Shown piece after piece: positions 31,922-41,087 of a stretch of 45,310 nt of DNA; position 1 is the first letter of the stretch; each line of letters opens with the position of its first letter. A program made the translations under genes and the position numbers. The notes below the pieces were generated by a model that saw nothing but the letters and a program-made list of their open reading frames with translations, was not told the origin of the DNA and did no database searches. Source of the DNA: AC-32 sp036265535 (lineage in GTDB: Bacteria > Actinomycetota > Thermoleophilia > Gaiellales > Gaiellaceae). The stretch is from positions 1 through 45,310 of the forward strand of contig DATAOV010000079.1 in assembly GCA_036265535.1 (NCBI GenBank), given 5' to 3'.

Positions 31922-33603
31922 GACCCTCCGACTTCCCGCCGCCGTTCCGATCGGCCGAGTTCGTCGTCGAACCAGGCGAGCCGGAGGTCGAGGTCGGCGT
32001 CCTGATCGTCGGGGCTGGGCCCGCAGGGCTCGCCTGCGCGATCCGGCTGGGACAGTTGCTCGAGGACGCGCCGGAGCTCGCCGAGCGCCTCGGAGAGGTT
32101 CCTGTGGCGGTGCTGGAGAAGGGCAAGCAGCCCGGCTCCCACCTGCTCTCGGGTGCCGTCGTCAACCCGCGCTCCCTGCGCGACCTGTTCAAGGATCGAG
32201 TGCCGACCCGGGAGATGCCGTTCTTCGGCCGGGTGGAGCACGAGTCCGTCTACTACCTGACCCCGAAGCGCGCGCTGCGCATCCCGGCGCCGCCGACGAT
32301 GCGCAACCACGGCAACTACGTCGCGTCGCTCTCGCAGTTCGGCCGCTGGCTCGCCGGCCAGGCCGAGGAGGCGGGCGCGATGATCCTGCCCGAGACCGCG
32401 GGCGAGAAGCTGCTGGTGGATCACGGGCGCGTGCGCGGTGTCCGCACCGGCGACAAGGGTCGGGGGCGCAACGGCGAGGAGCTTGCGAACTTCGAGCCCG
32501 GCGCCGAGGTGCAGGCGCGCGTGACGGTTCTGGCGGAGGGAACGCAGGGCCACCTGACCGGAATCGCTCTCGACCGGTTCGCACTCCAGGGCGAGAGCCC
32601 GCAAGTCTGGGCTCTGGGCGTCAAGGAGGTCTGGAAGGTCGGCAAGCCGCTCGAGCGCGTGATCCACACCATGGGCTGGCCGCTGCGCAACGGGGCGAAG
32701 TACCGCGAGTTCGGCGGCTCCTTCATCTACCCGATGGGCGAGGACATGCTCACGATCGGGATGGTGGTCGGGCTCGACTACCGCGACGTGGAGCTGTCGG
32801 TGCACGACGTCCTCCAGGAGCTGAAGACCCACTCGCTCGTGCGGAAGCTCCTCGATGGCGGCGAGCGGGTCGCCTGGGGCGCGAAGACGATCCCGGAGGG
32901 CGGGTTCCTGTCGCTGCCGAAACGGCTGCATGCGCCGGGGCTGCTGATCGCCGGCGACGGCGCCGGGCTCGTGAACGTGCCCGCGCTGAAGGGAATCCAC
33001 TACGCCGTCGAGTCCGGCAGGCTCGCGGCCGAGGCCGCCTTCGCAGCCCTGCAGCGGGGCGAGACTCCGGGGCGGCGCGGTGCGCTCGCGGGCTATGACC
33101 AGGCGCTGGAGGAGAGCTTCGTCTTGCGCGATCTCCGCCAGGTGCGCAACATGCGGCCCGCCTTCGCCCGCGGCTTCTGGTTCGGCGGCGCCATGGCCGG
33201 TGCGATGACCGCGAGCCGCGGCGCCTTCCCGCACGGCGACGCCGACCTCGAGCCCGACGCCGAGCAGGAGCTGATCCGGACCGACCGCGCGAAGCGCTAC
33301 CCCGCCCCCGACGGCAAGCTGACCTTCGACAAGCTCTCCTCGGTCTTCCTGAGCGGCAACCAGACAAGAGACGACGCCCCGAACCACCTCCGCGTGCGCG
33401 ACCGGGTCCCGCCCGAGGTCGCCGAGCTCTGGGCGCGGATGTGCCCAGCCGCGGTCTACGAAGTCGGCGAGGACGCGGGCGACGGGGACGTCGAGGTCGA
33501 GGTCACCCCGTCGAACTGCGTGCAGTGCGGTGCGATCAGCGCCAAGGGCGGCCGTCTCACCCCGCCCGAGGGCGGCTCGGGCCCCGAGTACAAGCTCACC
33601 TAG
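31918..33603 (+). CDS. Electron transfer flavoprotein-ubiquinone (quinone) oxidoreductase
   Basis: 561 residues. The FAD motif VLIVGAGPAGLACAIRLGQ opens the protein, followed by GSHLLSGAVVNPRSL, a membrane-associated quinone-site region, and LLIAGDGAGLVNVPALKGIHYAVESG. It oxidises reduced ETF and reduces quinone. The C-terminal ferredoxin-like part is atypical: canonical enzymes have one Cys in CPAGVYE and three in NCVHCKTC; here CPAAVYE and NCVQCGAIS supply only three in total, and the loop before PPEGG is about four residues shorter. Either the lineage uses a 3-Cys cluster or another ligand, or the cluster is lost. Confidence 0.93.
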   Translation: MRPSDFPPPFRSAEFVVEPGEPEVEVGVLIVGAGPAGLACAIRLGQLLEDAPELAERLGEVPVAVLEKGKQPGSHLLSGAVVNPRSLRDLFKDRVPTREMPFFGRVEHESVYYLTPKRALRIPAPPTMRNHGNYVASLSQFGRWLAGQAEEAGAMILPETAGEKLLVDHGRVRGVRTGDKGRGRNGEELANFEPGAEVQARVTVLAEGTQGHLTGIALDRFALQGESPQVWALGVKEVWKVGKPLERVIHTMGWPLRNGAKYREFGGSFIYPMGEDMLTIGMVVGLDYRDVELSVHDVLQELKTHSLVRKLLDGGERVAWGAKTIPEGGFLSLPKRLHAPGLLIAGDGAGLVNVPALKGIHYAVESGRLAAEAAFAALQRGETPGRRGALAGYDQALEESFVLRDLRQVRNMRPAFARGFWFGGAMAGAMTASRGAFPHGDADLEPDAEQELIRTDRAKRYPAPDGKLTFDKLSSVFLSGNQTRDDAPNHLRVRDRVPPEVAELWARMCPAAVYEVGEDAGDGDVEVEVTPSNCVQCGAISAKGGRLTPPEGGSGPEYKLT

Positions 33604-33607
33604 ATCC

Positions 33608-34564
33608 GTGATCGGGCTCGAAGACATCGAGGCCGCCCGCGAGGCGATCGGCTCACGCCTGCACCGGACGCCCGTGGTCGGGTCGGAGACCCTCAGCAAG
33701 CTCACGGGCGCACGCGTGTTCCTGAAGGCCGAGCTCTTCCAGAAGACGGGCTCGTTCAAGCCTCGTGGAGTGCTGACGAACCTCGCCGCGCTCGGCCGGG
33801 AGGAGCGAGCCCGCGGCGTGATCGGCATTTCCGCCGGCAACCACGCGCAGGCGCTGGCATGGGGCGCCGCCGCCGAAGGTATCGACGCGCTCCTCGTCAT
33901 GTGGCAGGGAGCGAGCGAGGCGAAGATCGAGGCCACTCACGGCTACGGCGCACAGGTCGACCTGGCCTCGGCCGACCCGACGGAGGCGTTCGCGCGGCTG
34001 GACGAGCTGGTCGAGGAAAGCGGCCGAACGCTCGTCCATCCCTTCGATCACCCACTGACGATGGCCGGGCAAGGCACCGTCGGCCTGGAGGTGATGGAGG
34101 ACGTGCCCGACGCTTCGGTCGTGGTCGTACCCGTCGGAGGCGGCGGCCTCATCTCAGGGGTCGCCACCGCGGTCAAGGGCATCCGCCCGCAGGCCCGCGT
34201 GATCGGGATCGAGCCTGAGCTCTCGCCGGCCCTGCACGACGCGCTCGCAGCCGGCAAGTCGGTGCCGGTCTCGCCGCGCTCCGTCGCCGACGGCCTCGGC
34301 GCGCCCTTTGCCGGAGAGCACTGCCTGCGGGTCTGCGCCGAGCGGGTCGACGAGGTCGTGCTCGTCAGCGACGAGGAGATCGAGGAGGGCATGCGCTTCC
34401 TCTACGGCCGCGCCAAGCTTGCGTGCGAGCCCGCCGGAGCGGCGACGACGGGTGCGCTCGTCGCCGGAAAGGTGCTTCTGGAGGCAGGGGAAACGGTCGT
34501 CGCGGTCGTCTCCGGTGGCAACGTGGCGCCGGAAACCGCCGTTGCTATCCTGGGTGCACGATGA
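33608..34564 (+). CDS. Threonine/serine dehydratase (PLP fold type II)
   Basis: 318 residues. The Schiff-base lysine is in FQKTGSFKPRGVLTN, the substrate loop is ISAGNHAQALAW, and the phosphate-binding glycine loop is VPVGGGGLISG. There is no C-terminal ACT domain, so it lacks the isoleucine feedback module of the biosynthetic enzyme and resembles catabolic threonine dehydratases or serine racemase-like proteins. The 2-oxobutanoate product could feed propionyl-CoA metabolism. GTG at 33608 is four bases after the ETF-QO stop. Its stop overlaps rpmE as ATGA. Confidence 0.9.
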   Translation: MIGLEDIEAAREAIGSRLHRTPVVGSETLSKLTGARVFLKAELFQKTGSFKPRGVLTNLAALGREERARGVIGISAGNHAQALAWGAAAEGIDALLVMWQGASEAKIEATHGYGAQVDLASADPTEAFARLDELVEESGRTLVHPFDHPLTMAGQGTVGLEVMEDVPDASVVVVPVGGGGLISGVATAVKGIRPQARVIGIEPELSPALHDALAAGKSVPVSPRSVADGLGAPFAGEHCLRVCAERVDEVVLVSDEEIEEGMRFLYGRAKLACEPAGAATTGALVAGKVLLEAGETVVAVVSGGNVAPETAVAILGAR

Positions 34565-34773
34565 AGGCCGACATCCATCCCGAGTACGTCCTTGCAACCG
34601 TTCGCTGCGCCTGCGGCAACGAGTTCCAGACGCGCTCGACGAAGCCCGAGTTGCACGTCGAGATCTGCTCGAACTGCCACCCGTTCTACACGGGCAAGCA
34701 GAAGCTGCTCGACACGGGCGGCCGGGTGGAGCGCTTCCAGCGCCGCCTCGAGAAGGCCGGCCGCAAGGCCTAA
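34561..34773 (+). CDS. rpmE: 50S ribosomal protein L31, zinc-binding type
   Basis: 70 residues. The zinc ribbon is complete (C16 and C18 in VRCACGNEF, C36 and C39 in EICSNCHPFYTG), which marks the C+ form. It is a large-subunit protein at the central protuberance. Start ATG overlaps the threonine dehydratase stop. It heads the conserved rpmE-DUF1385-prfA-prmC order. Confidence 0.97.
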   Translation: MKADIHPEYVLATVRCACGNEFQTRSTKPELHVEICSNCHPFYTGKQKLLDTGGRVERFQRRLEKAGRKA

Positions 34774-34779
34774 CTAGCC

Positions 34780-35700
34780 ATGTCGCAGCCCATCGGTGGG
34801 CAGGCCGTCCTCGAGGGCGTGATGATGCGCGGCTCCTCGAACTGGGCGGTCGCCGTACGGAAGCCGGACGGTCAGATCGCAGAGGTCTGCCGCCCGATCG
34901 AGTCCGTGATGAAGCGGCACTGGCTGTTCCGGCTGCCTGTGATCCGCGGCATCATCGCGTTGGGCGAGTCCCTCGGAATCGGCTTCCGCGCGCTCTCGAT
35001 CTCGGCCCAGTACGCGGCGCAAGACGAAGAGGGAGCGGACGCCGAGGTGGAGACGGAGCTCTCCCGCGGCGCGCTCTTCTTCGCCTTTGCGGTCGCAATC
35101 GCCTTCGCCCTGCTGCTCTTCAAGGTCACCCCGGCGCTGATCACGAACTGGCTCCCGATCGACACCACCGGCTGGTTCGTGATCGTCGAGGGCGCGATCC
35201 GCGTCTCGCTCTTCATCGGGTACCTGATCCTGATCTCGCTCCTGCCCGACCTGCGCCGCGTCTTCCAGTACCACGCCGCCGAGCACAAGGCGATCAACGC
35301 CTACGAGGCCGGCGAAGAGCTGAAGCCCGAGGTCGTGCAGCGCTACAGCCTCATCCACCCGCGCTGCGGCACCGCCTTCCTGCTCTGGGTGATGGTGATC
35401 GCCATCTTCGTGTTCGCCTTCTTCGGTCGGCCGACGTGGTACTGGCTGATCGCCTCGAGGATCCTGCTGCTGCCGGTGATCGCGGGGATCGCCTACGAGG
35501 TGATCCGGTTCGCCGGCAAGCACACCGACAACCGGTTCCTGATGACCCTGCTCGCGCCCGGTCTCTGGCTGCAACGCCTGACGACACGTGAGCCGACGCT
35601 CGACCAGCTCGAGGTCTCCATCCGCGCCCTGCGCGACGTGCTCGCGCTCGAACAGCGAAACACGGCAGGTGAGAAGACCAAGGTCGAGGTGATGGCCTGA
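34780..35700 (+). CDS. DUF1385 family membrane protein
   Basis: 306 residues. The N-terminal signature GGQAVLEGVMMRGSSNWAVAVRKPDG is the DUF1385 hallmark. Four or so membrane helices follow (ALFFAFAVAIAFALLLF, GWFVIVEGAIRVSLFIGYLILISLLP, FLLWVMVIAIFVFAFFG and a last one), with a conserved cytosolic YHAAEHKAINAYEAGEEL and HPRCGTAFL between them, whose His and Cys residues could bind metal. Function unknown; the gene is commonly next to prfA. Its stop overlaps the prfA start (TGATG). Confidence 0.92.
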   Translation: MSQPIGGQAVLEGVMMRGSSNWAVAVRKPDGQIAEVCRPIESVMKRHWLFRLPVIRGIIALGESLGIGFRALSISAQYAAQDEEGADAEVETELSRGALFFAFAVAIAFALLLFKVTPALITNWLPIDTTGWFVIVEGAIRVSLFIGYLILISLLPDLRRVFQYHAAEHKAINAYEAGEELKPEVVQRYSLIHPRCGTAFLLWVMVIAIFVFAFFGRPTWYWLIASRILLLPVIAGIAYEVIRFAGKHTDNRFLMTLLAPGLWLQRLTTREPTLDQLEVSIRALRDVLALEQRNTAGEKTKVEVMA

Positions 35701-36740
35701 TGGACGAGCTTGTCGACGAGCTCGAACGCTCGTACCGCGAGACCCAGGAGCGTCTCAGCGACCCGTCCGTCTACAACGACCACCGCGAGGCGGCCGAGGT
35801 GGGGCGGCGGCTGAAGGAGCTGGAGGGGCCCCACAAGCTGGCGCAGGAGTGGCGCTCGGTGCGGGACGACCTCGAGGCGGCGCGAGCCGACGGCGACCTG
35901 AAGGAGCTCGTGCCCGAGCTGGAGGAACGCTCGGCCGCGCTCGAGGAAGAGCTCAAGCTCGCGCTGGTCGAGAGCGATCCGGCCGACCGCAAGGACGTGA
36001 TCGTCGAGGTCCGCCAGGGCGTCGGCGGCGACGAGGCGGCGCTCTGGGCCGCGGACATCTTCCGGATGCTGACGCGCTACGCCGAGCGGCGGGGGTTCAC
36101 GGTCGAGCTGCTCGAGACGAGCGGGAACGAGTCCGGCGGCTTCAAGGAGGTCGTGTTCGCGGTCAAGGGCGACGGCGCCTACTCGATCTTCAAGTGGGAG
36201 GCGGGGACGCACCGGGTGCAGCGCGTCCCGGAGACGGAGTCACAGGGACGCATCCACACCTCGACGGCGACGGTGGCCGTCATGCCCGAGGCCGAGGAGG
36301 TCGAGGTCGAGATCGACCCGAACGACCTCAAGATCGACGTCTATCGCTCCACCGGCCCCGGCGGCCAGAGCGTCAACACGACCGATTCGGCCGTACGTGT
36401 GACACACGTGCCAACGGGAATCGTGGTTGCGATGCAGGACGAGAAGTCACAGCTCCAGAACAAGACGAAGGCGCTGCGCGTCCTCAGGGCGCGGCTGTTC
36501 GAGCTCGAACGTGAGCGGCAGCAGGCCGTGCAGGCGGAGGCCCGCCGCTCCCAGATCGGCTCGGGTCAGCGCGCCGAGAAGATCCGCACCTACAACTACC
36601 CGGAAAACCGCTTGACCGACCACCGCGTACACCACACGGTGCACCGGCTCGACAAGATCCTCGAGGGGGAGCTGGACGAGTTCACCGAGGCCCTGGCCGC
36701 CGAGGACCGGCGGCGAGCGCTCGAGACCTCGTCAGCGTGA
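35700..36740 (+). CDS. prfA: Peptide chain release factor 1
   Basis: 346 residues, full length. The peptidyl-tRNA hydrolysis motif GGQ is in STGPGGQSVNTTDSAVRVTH. The stop-codon recognition tripeptide P-x-T appears as PET in RVPETESQGRIHTSTATVAV, where PAT or PVT is more usual. It releases peptides at UAA and UAG and is methylated on the GGQ Gln by PrmC, encoded next. Confidence 0.97.
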   Translation: MDELVDELERSYRETQERLSDPSVYNDHREAAEVGRRLKELEGPHKLAQEWRSVRDDLEAARADGDLKELVPELEERSAALEEELKLALVESDPADRKDVIVEVRQGVGGDEAALWAADIFRMLTRYAERRGFTVELLETSGNESGGFKEVVFAVKGDGAYSIFKWEAGTHRVQRVPETESQGRIHTSTATVAVMPEAEEVEVEIDPNDLKIDVYRSTGPGGQSVNTTDSAVRVTHVPTGIVVAMQDEKSQLQNKTKALRVLRARLFELERERQQAVQAEARRSQIGSGQRAEKIRTYNYPENRLTDHRVHHTVHRLDKILEGELDEFTEALAAEDRRRALETSSA

Positions 36741-36831
36741 CGGCGATCCGCGCGTGTCGACCGGTCGGCTCAGACGGAGGCGCGGCGGAGCCGCTCCTGA
36801 GGACGGCGCCGACAAACCGCGCCTCGGCGGC

Positions 36832-37671
36832 GTGACTCTCGGCGATGCCCTCGCGCGCGCGACCGCCAGGCTTGCCGAAGCCGGCATCGAGTCGGCGCGG
36901 CTCGAGGCCGAGCTGCTGCTCGCGAAGGCCTGCGACGACTGCGCCCGCGCCCTGCTCTACGCCGAGCTCGACCGCGAGCTGAACGACGTGCAGGAGGCAG
37001 CCTTCGAGCAGCAGATCGCCAGGCGCGAGAAACGCGAGCCGCTCGCCTACGTGCTGGGCGAGTGGGGCTTCCGGCGGCTGACCCTGAAGACCGACCGGCG
37101 CGCGTTGATCCCGCGGCCCGAGACGGAGGTGGTCGTCGAGCGGGCCCTCGAGCACATTCGTGGTATCGACGAGCCGGAGGTGCTCGACGTCGGCACGGGC
37201 ACGGGCGCAATCGCACTCGCGATCGCAGACGAGATCCCCGACGCCAAGGTGACCGCGATCGACGCCTCGCCCGATGCGCTGGCCCTCGCGCGCGAGAACC
37301 TGACGCTGACCGGGATCAACGGCCGCGTGCGCCTGGTCGAGCACGACCTGACGAGCGGGCTCGGCCAGGAGCAGTTCGACCTCGTCGTCTCCAACCCGCC
37401 CTACGTCGACCCGGACGAGCTCGAGACGCTGCAACCCGAGGTCAGAGACTGGGAGCCGCACATCGCACTCGTCGCCTCGGGCGCCACCAAGGCCGTGGCC
37501 CGCGCGGCGACGGAGGGGCTGCGTCCCGGCGGCTGGCTGGTCCTCGAAACCGCCGCGACGTCGGGTGACCGGGTCGAGGCGCTGCTCGCCGAGCTCGGGT
37601 ACGAGCACGTTACGATCACGCCCGATCTCGCGGGGAGGGACCGGGTGGCAGAGGGTCGATGGAGGGGTTGA
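36832..37671 (+). CDS. prmC: Peptide chain release factor N5-glutamine methyltransferase
   Basis: 279 residues from GTG at 36832. The N-terminal helical domain is TLGDALARATARLAEAGIESARLEAELLL, the SAM-binding motif is VLDVGTGTGAIALAIA, and the catalytic motif is SNPPYVDPDE. It methylates the GGQ glutamine of release factors. The 91-base gap after prfA contains small hairpins; a GTG at 36754 in frame would add 26 low-complexity residues and is not favoured. Its 3' end overlaps the next gene by 13 bases. Confidence 0.95.
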   Translation: MTLGDALARATARLAEAGIESARLEAELLLAKACDDCARALLYAELDRELNDVQEAAFEQQIARREKREPLAYVLGEWGFRRLTLKTDRRALIPRPETEVVVERALEHIRGIDEPEVLDVGTGTGAIALAIADEIPDAKVTAIDASPDALALARENLTLTGINGRVRLVEHDLTSGLGQEQFDLVVSNPPYVDPDELETLQPEVRDWEPHIALVASGATKAVARAATEGLRPGGWLVLETAATSGDRVEALLAELGYEHVTITPDLAGRDRVAEGRWRG

Positions 37672-38522
37672 CCACGCGTGACGGGCGACGGCTCGCCTAT
37701 CGACGCATCGGTGAAGGACCGACGCTCGTCTGCCACGGCGGCGGCCCCGGCTTCTCGTCGTTCTACCTCGCCGACCTCGCGGGCCTCGGGGAAGAGCTCG
37801 GACTGGTGCTGCTCGATCCTCGCGGCACCGGGGAGTCGACGAAACCACGCGACGCGCGCGCCTACGAGATCGAGGACTACGTCGCGGACCTGGAGGAGCT
37901 CAGAGAACACCTGGGTGTGGAGCGCCTGCAGCTCCTCGGGCACTCGCACGGCGGCATCGTCGCGATCGCCTACGCGGCGCGCTATCCCGGACGCATCGAG
38001 CGGCTGATTCTCGCGAGCACGCTTGCGCGCTTCTCCCCCGAGCAGGAGTCGGCGATGGAGGAGGCGGTAGCGCGGCAGTCCGACGAGCCCTGGTACGAGG
38101 ACGCCCACGCCGCGCTCGAGGCGGAAGCGGCCGGTGACTTCGAGAGCGACGAAGAGCTCGCGGAGCTCGCCCTGCGCGAGTTCCCCTTCTACTTCGCGCG
38201 CTACGGCGACGACGAGCGTGCGTACCTCGAGACGCTTCGATCCGAACGGCCGAATGCCGACGCACTTCGTCTCTTCAACAAGGAGCTGGTGCCGGTGTTC
38301 GACCTGCGCCACGATCTGACGCGGATCACAGCGCCGACGCTCGTGATCGCCGGCGAGAACGACTTCATCACCGGCCCGCCGAGCGCCGCCGAGCTCGGCG
38401 AGGGGATCGCGAACGCGAAGACGGTGCTGCTCCCCGGGACGGGCCATTTCGTCTTCGTCGAGGCGCCCGGCGCCTTCCGCGAGGCGGTGCTCGCCTTCCT
38501 CGGCGTCGGTTTGCGCGCGTGA
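37659..38522 (+). CDS. Alpha/beta hydrolase, proline iminopeptidase-like
   Basis: 287 residues. The oxyanion motif HGGGPGFSS, the DPRGTGES turn and the nucleophile elbow LGHSHGGIVA (S96) match the proline iminopeptidase and haloperoxidase-like branch. The acid is probably in IAGENDFITG and the base His in GTGHFVFVEAPG. A helical cap lies between residues about 125 and 210. The substrate is not predictable. It overlaps prmC by 13 bases and tsaC by four, so it is part of the same translationally coupled run. Confidence 0.87.
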   Translation: MEGLTTRDGRRLAYRRIGEGPTLVCHGGGPGFSSFYLADLAGLGEELGLVLLDPRGTGESTKPRDARAYEIEDYVADLEELREHLGVERLQLLGHSHGGIVAIAYAARYPGRIERLILASTLARFSPEQESAMEEAVARQSDEPWYEDAHAALEAEAAGDFESDEELAELALREFPFYFARYGDDERAYLETLRSERPNADALRLFNKELVPVFDLRHDLTRITAPTLVIAGENDFITGPPSAAELGEGIANAKTVLLPGTGHFVFVEAPGAFREAVLAFLGVGLRA

Positions 38523-39133
38523 TCGAGGAGGCGGTCGCCGCGATCCGGGACGGCCGCCCGGTGGTGCTCCCGACCGACACGGTCTACGGGCTCTGCGCCG
38601 ATCCCTACCGCGAAGCGCCCGCCCGCGAGCTCTACCGAATGAAAGGCACGCCGCCGGAGCAGCCGATGGCGCTCGTCGCGCGCGACATCGACTTTCTCTT
38701 CGAATGCGTGCCGGAGCTGCGTGGACGCTCGGGCGTGATGCTGCGGGCGCTCCTGCCCGGCCCCTACACGCTCATCCTCCCGAACCCAGGTCGTCGCTAC
38801 CAGTGGATCACGGGCTCGACTCCCGACCGCATCGGGGTACGGGTGCCGGAGCTCCCAGGCGGGAGCGCCGAGGTTTTCGAGCAGGTGGGGGCGGTGGTGG
38901 CGACGAGCGCGAACATCCACGGAGGGCGTGACCCCCGGACCGTCGACGAGGTAGCGGTCGAACTTCGTGCCGGCGCGGCGGCCGTCGTGGACGGCGGCGA
39001 GCTTCCGGGCACGCCGTCCACGGTGCTCGACCTGACCGGCCGGGAGCCTCAGGTGCTGCGCGAGGGAGCGGTGCCCGCGGCCGAGGCGCTCGAACGGGCT
39101 CTCGCCGCCGGCGCCAGTAGCATTCCCGGCTGA
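38519..39133 (+). CDS. tsaC: L-threonylcarbamoyladenylate synthase (Sua5/YciO/YrdC family)
   Basis: 204 residues, YrdC domain only. The motifs are VVLPTDTVYGLCADP, RELYRMKGTPPEQPMALV, PGPYTLILPN, IGVRVPE and VVATSANIHG, all along the ATP/bicarbonate/threonine pocket. It makes threonylcarbamoyl-AMP for the tRNA t6A modification. It lacks the C-terminal Sua5 domain. In this neighbourhood (prfA-prmC-tsaC-glyA) the assignment to the essential t6A enzyme is more likely than to YciO. Confidence 0.92.
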   Translation: MIEEAVAAIRDGRPVVLPTDTVYGLCADPYREAPARELYRMKGTPPEQPMALVARDIDFLFECVPELRGRSGVMLRALLPGPYTLILPNPGRRYQWITGSTPDRIGVRVPELPGGSAEVFEQVGAVVATSANIHGGRDPRTVDEVAVELRAGAAAVVDGGELPGTPSTVLDLTGREPQVLREGAVPAAEALERALAAGASSIPG

Positions 39134-39151
39134 CTCGACCGAGGAGAGGCC

Positions 39152-40444
39152 ATGGCAGTCGCGCAGGAAACCGTGCAGCACCTTCGGACCGCAGGGCTCG
39201 CCGAGGTCGATCCCGCGATCGCCGAGCTGCTCGGGCGGGAGCTGGAGCGCCAGCGAGGGCAGATCGAGCTGATCGCCTCCGAGAACTTCACCTGGCCCTC
39301 CGTGCTGGAGGCGGTCGGGTCCGTGCCGACGAACAAGTACGCCGAGGGCTACCCGGGCCGGCGCTACTACGGCGGCTGCGAGGTCGTGGACGAGATCGAG
39401 CAGACCGCGATCGACCGGGCCAAGGAGCTCTTCGGCGCCGAGCACGCGAACGTCCAGCCGCACGCGGGCGCCCAGACGAACATGGCCGTCTACATGGCCG
39501 CGCTCGAGCCCGGCGACACGATTCTCTCGCTGGAGCTCTCGCACGGCGGGCACCTCACCCATGGGCTCAAGGTCAACTTCTCGGGTCGGCTCTACACGAT
39601 CGCCCACTACGGCGTGAGCCGCGAGACGAACATGGTCGACTACGACGAGGTGCTCGCGCTCGCGAAGCAGCACCGACCCAAGCTGATCATCTGCGGCGGG
39701 TCGGCCTACCCGCGCACCGTCGAGGCAGATCGATTCCGCGAGGTAGCCGACGAGGTCGGGGCTCTGCTCCTCTGCGACATGGCGCACTTCGCCGGGCTCG
39801 TCGCGGCCGGTCTGCACCCGAACCCGGTGCCGCACTGCGACTTCGTCACCTCAACTACGCACAAGACGCTCGCAGGCCCGCGCGCCGGCTTCGTGCTCTG
39901 CAAGGAAGAGCATGCGCAGGCCGTCGATCGCGCGGTCTTCCCGGGGATGCAGGGCGGGCCGCTCGTGCACACGATCGCCGCCAAGGCGACCTGCTTCCGG
40001 ATCGCCGCGACCGAGGCCTTTCGCGACTACCAATCACAGGTGCGCACGAACGCGGACACGCTGGCGACAACCCTTCAGGAAGGCGGCCTCGACGTCCTCA
40101 CCGGCGGGACCGACACGCACCTGCTGCAGGTCGACCTGCGCTCGACCGAGTGGTCGGGGAAGGATGCGGAAGAGCGCCTGGCCGAGGTCAAGCTGACGGT
40201 CAACCGCAACACGGTGCCGTTCGACGAGCGGCCGCCCACGGTCGCATCCGGAATCCGGATCGGCACCCCCGCGGCGACGATGCGCGGCTTCGACGACGAG
40301 GACTTCGGCGAGGTGGGCCGAATTATCGTCGGCGCGCTCGCTGCGGAAGCCGATGTCCCTGCCCTGGCGGCTCGTGCCGAAGCGCTCTGCGAGCGGCGCC
40401 CGTTGTACCCGGGCTTTCGCGGCTACCCGACGTACGTCACGTGA
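39152..40444 (+). CDS. glyA: Serine hydroxymethyltransferase
   Basis: 430 residues, full length. The motifs include ELIASENFTWPSVLEA, NKYAEGYPGRRYYGGCEVVDEIE, the PLP lysine in VTSTTHKTLAGPRAG, and NRNTVPFDERPP near the folate site. It interconverts serine and glycine with tetrahydrofolate, supplying one-carbon units. A good ribosome-binding site (GAGGAGAGG) precedes the ATG. The stop overlaps the upp start as GTGA. Confidence 0.97.
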   Translation: MAVAQETVQHLRTAGLAEVDPAIAELLGRELERQRGQIELIASENFTWPSVLEAVGSVPTNKYAEGYPGRRYYGGCEVVDEIEQTAIDRAKELFGAEHANVQPHAGAQTNMAVYMAALEPGDTILSLELSHGGHLTHGLKVNFSGRLYTIAHYGVSRETNMVDYDEVLALAKQHRPKLIICGGSAYPRTVEADRFREVADEVGALLLCDMAHFAGLVAAGLHPNPVPHCDFVTSTTHKTLAGPRAGFVLCKEEHAQAVDRAVFPGMQGGPLVHTIAAKATCFRIAATEAFRDYQSQVRTNADTLATTLQEGGLDVLTGGTDTHLLQVDLRSTEWSGKDAEERLAEVKLTVNRNTVPFDERPPTVASGIRIGTPAATMRGFDDEDFGEVGRIIVGALAAEADVPALAARAEALCERRPLYPGFRGYPTYVT

Positions 40445-41085
40445 CTGAAGTCGCCAGCGGGGTGACCGTCGTCACGCACCCGCTCGTCCAGCACAAGCTC
40501 TCGTACCTGCGTGACAAGGACACTCCGACGGTGCACTTTCGCAAGCTCGCGAACGAGGTCACGCTGCTCCTCACCTACGAGGCGACGAAGGACTTCCCGA
40601 CCGAGACGGACGAGGTCGAGACCCCCCTCGAGCGGACGACAGTCGAACGGATCGCGGGCAAGAAGGTCGCTGTCTGCCCGGTCCTGCGCGCAGGCCTCGG
40701 GATGCTCGACGGCGTGCTCTCGCTTGTCTCGAGCGCGCGCGTCGGGTTCATCGGCCTCTACAGAGACGAGGAAACGCTCCAGCCGGTCGAGTACTACCTG
40801 AAGCTGCCGGAGCTCGGCGACGGCGAACGCGACGCGATCGTGCTCGACCCGATGCTCGCGACCGGGCGCTCGAGCGCGGCCGCGGTCGCGGCGGTCAAGC
40901 AGGCCGGCGCTCGCTCGGTGACGCTCGTCTGCCTGGTGGCCGCGCCCGAAGGGATCGAGCACCTGCAGAGCGAACACCCGGAGGTGAGGATCGTCACGGC
41001 CTCCGTCGACCGCGGTCTCGACGAGCGGGGCTACATCGTCCCCGGCCTCGGTGACGCGGGCGACCGGCTTTACGGCACTAAGTAG
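40441..41085 (+). CDS. upp: Uracil phosphoribosyltransferase
   Basis: 214 residues. The motifs are HPLVQHKLSYLRDKDTPTVHFRKL, CPVLRAGLGMLDGVL, the PRPP-binding IVLDPMLATGRSSAAAV, and RGLDERGYIVPGLGDAGDRLYGTK at the C terminus, which contacts uracil. It salvages uracil to UMP. GTG start at 40441, coupled to glyA; the next gene follows after two bases. Confidence 0.97.
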   Translation: MTEVASGVTVVTHPLVQHKLSYLRDKDTPTVHFRKLANEVTLLLTYEATKDFPTETDEVETPLERTTVERIAGKKVAVCPVLRAGLGMLDGVLSLVSSARVGFIGLYRDEETLQPVEYYLKLPELGDGERDAIVLDPMLATGRSSAAAVAAVKQAGARSVTLVCLVAAPEGIEHLQSEHPEVRIVTASVDRGLDERGYIVPGLGDAGDRLYGTK

Positions 41086-41087
41086 CC

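Noticed and set aside
31732..33936. Very long minus-strand ORF (734 codons) opposite ETF-QO
   Set aside because: It is antisense to a well-conserved gene with clear motifs; long antisense ORFs are expected in very GC-rich DNA, and its translation shows no family features.
36754..36831. Longer prmC start at GTG 36754
   Set aside because: It adds 26 Arg/Gly-rich residues with no counterpart in the family; GTG 36832 gives the normal N terminus.
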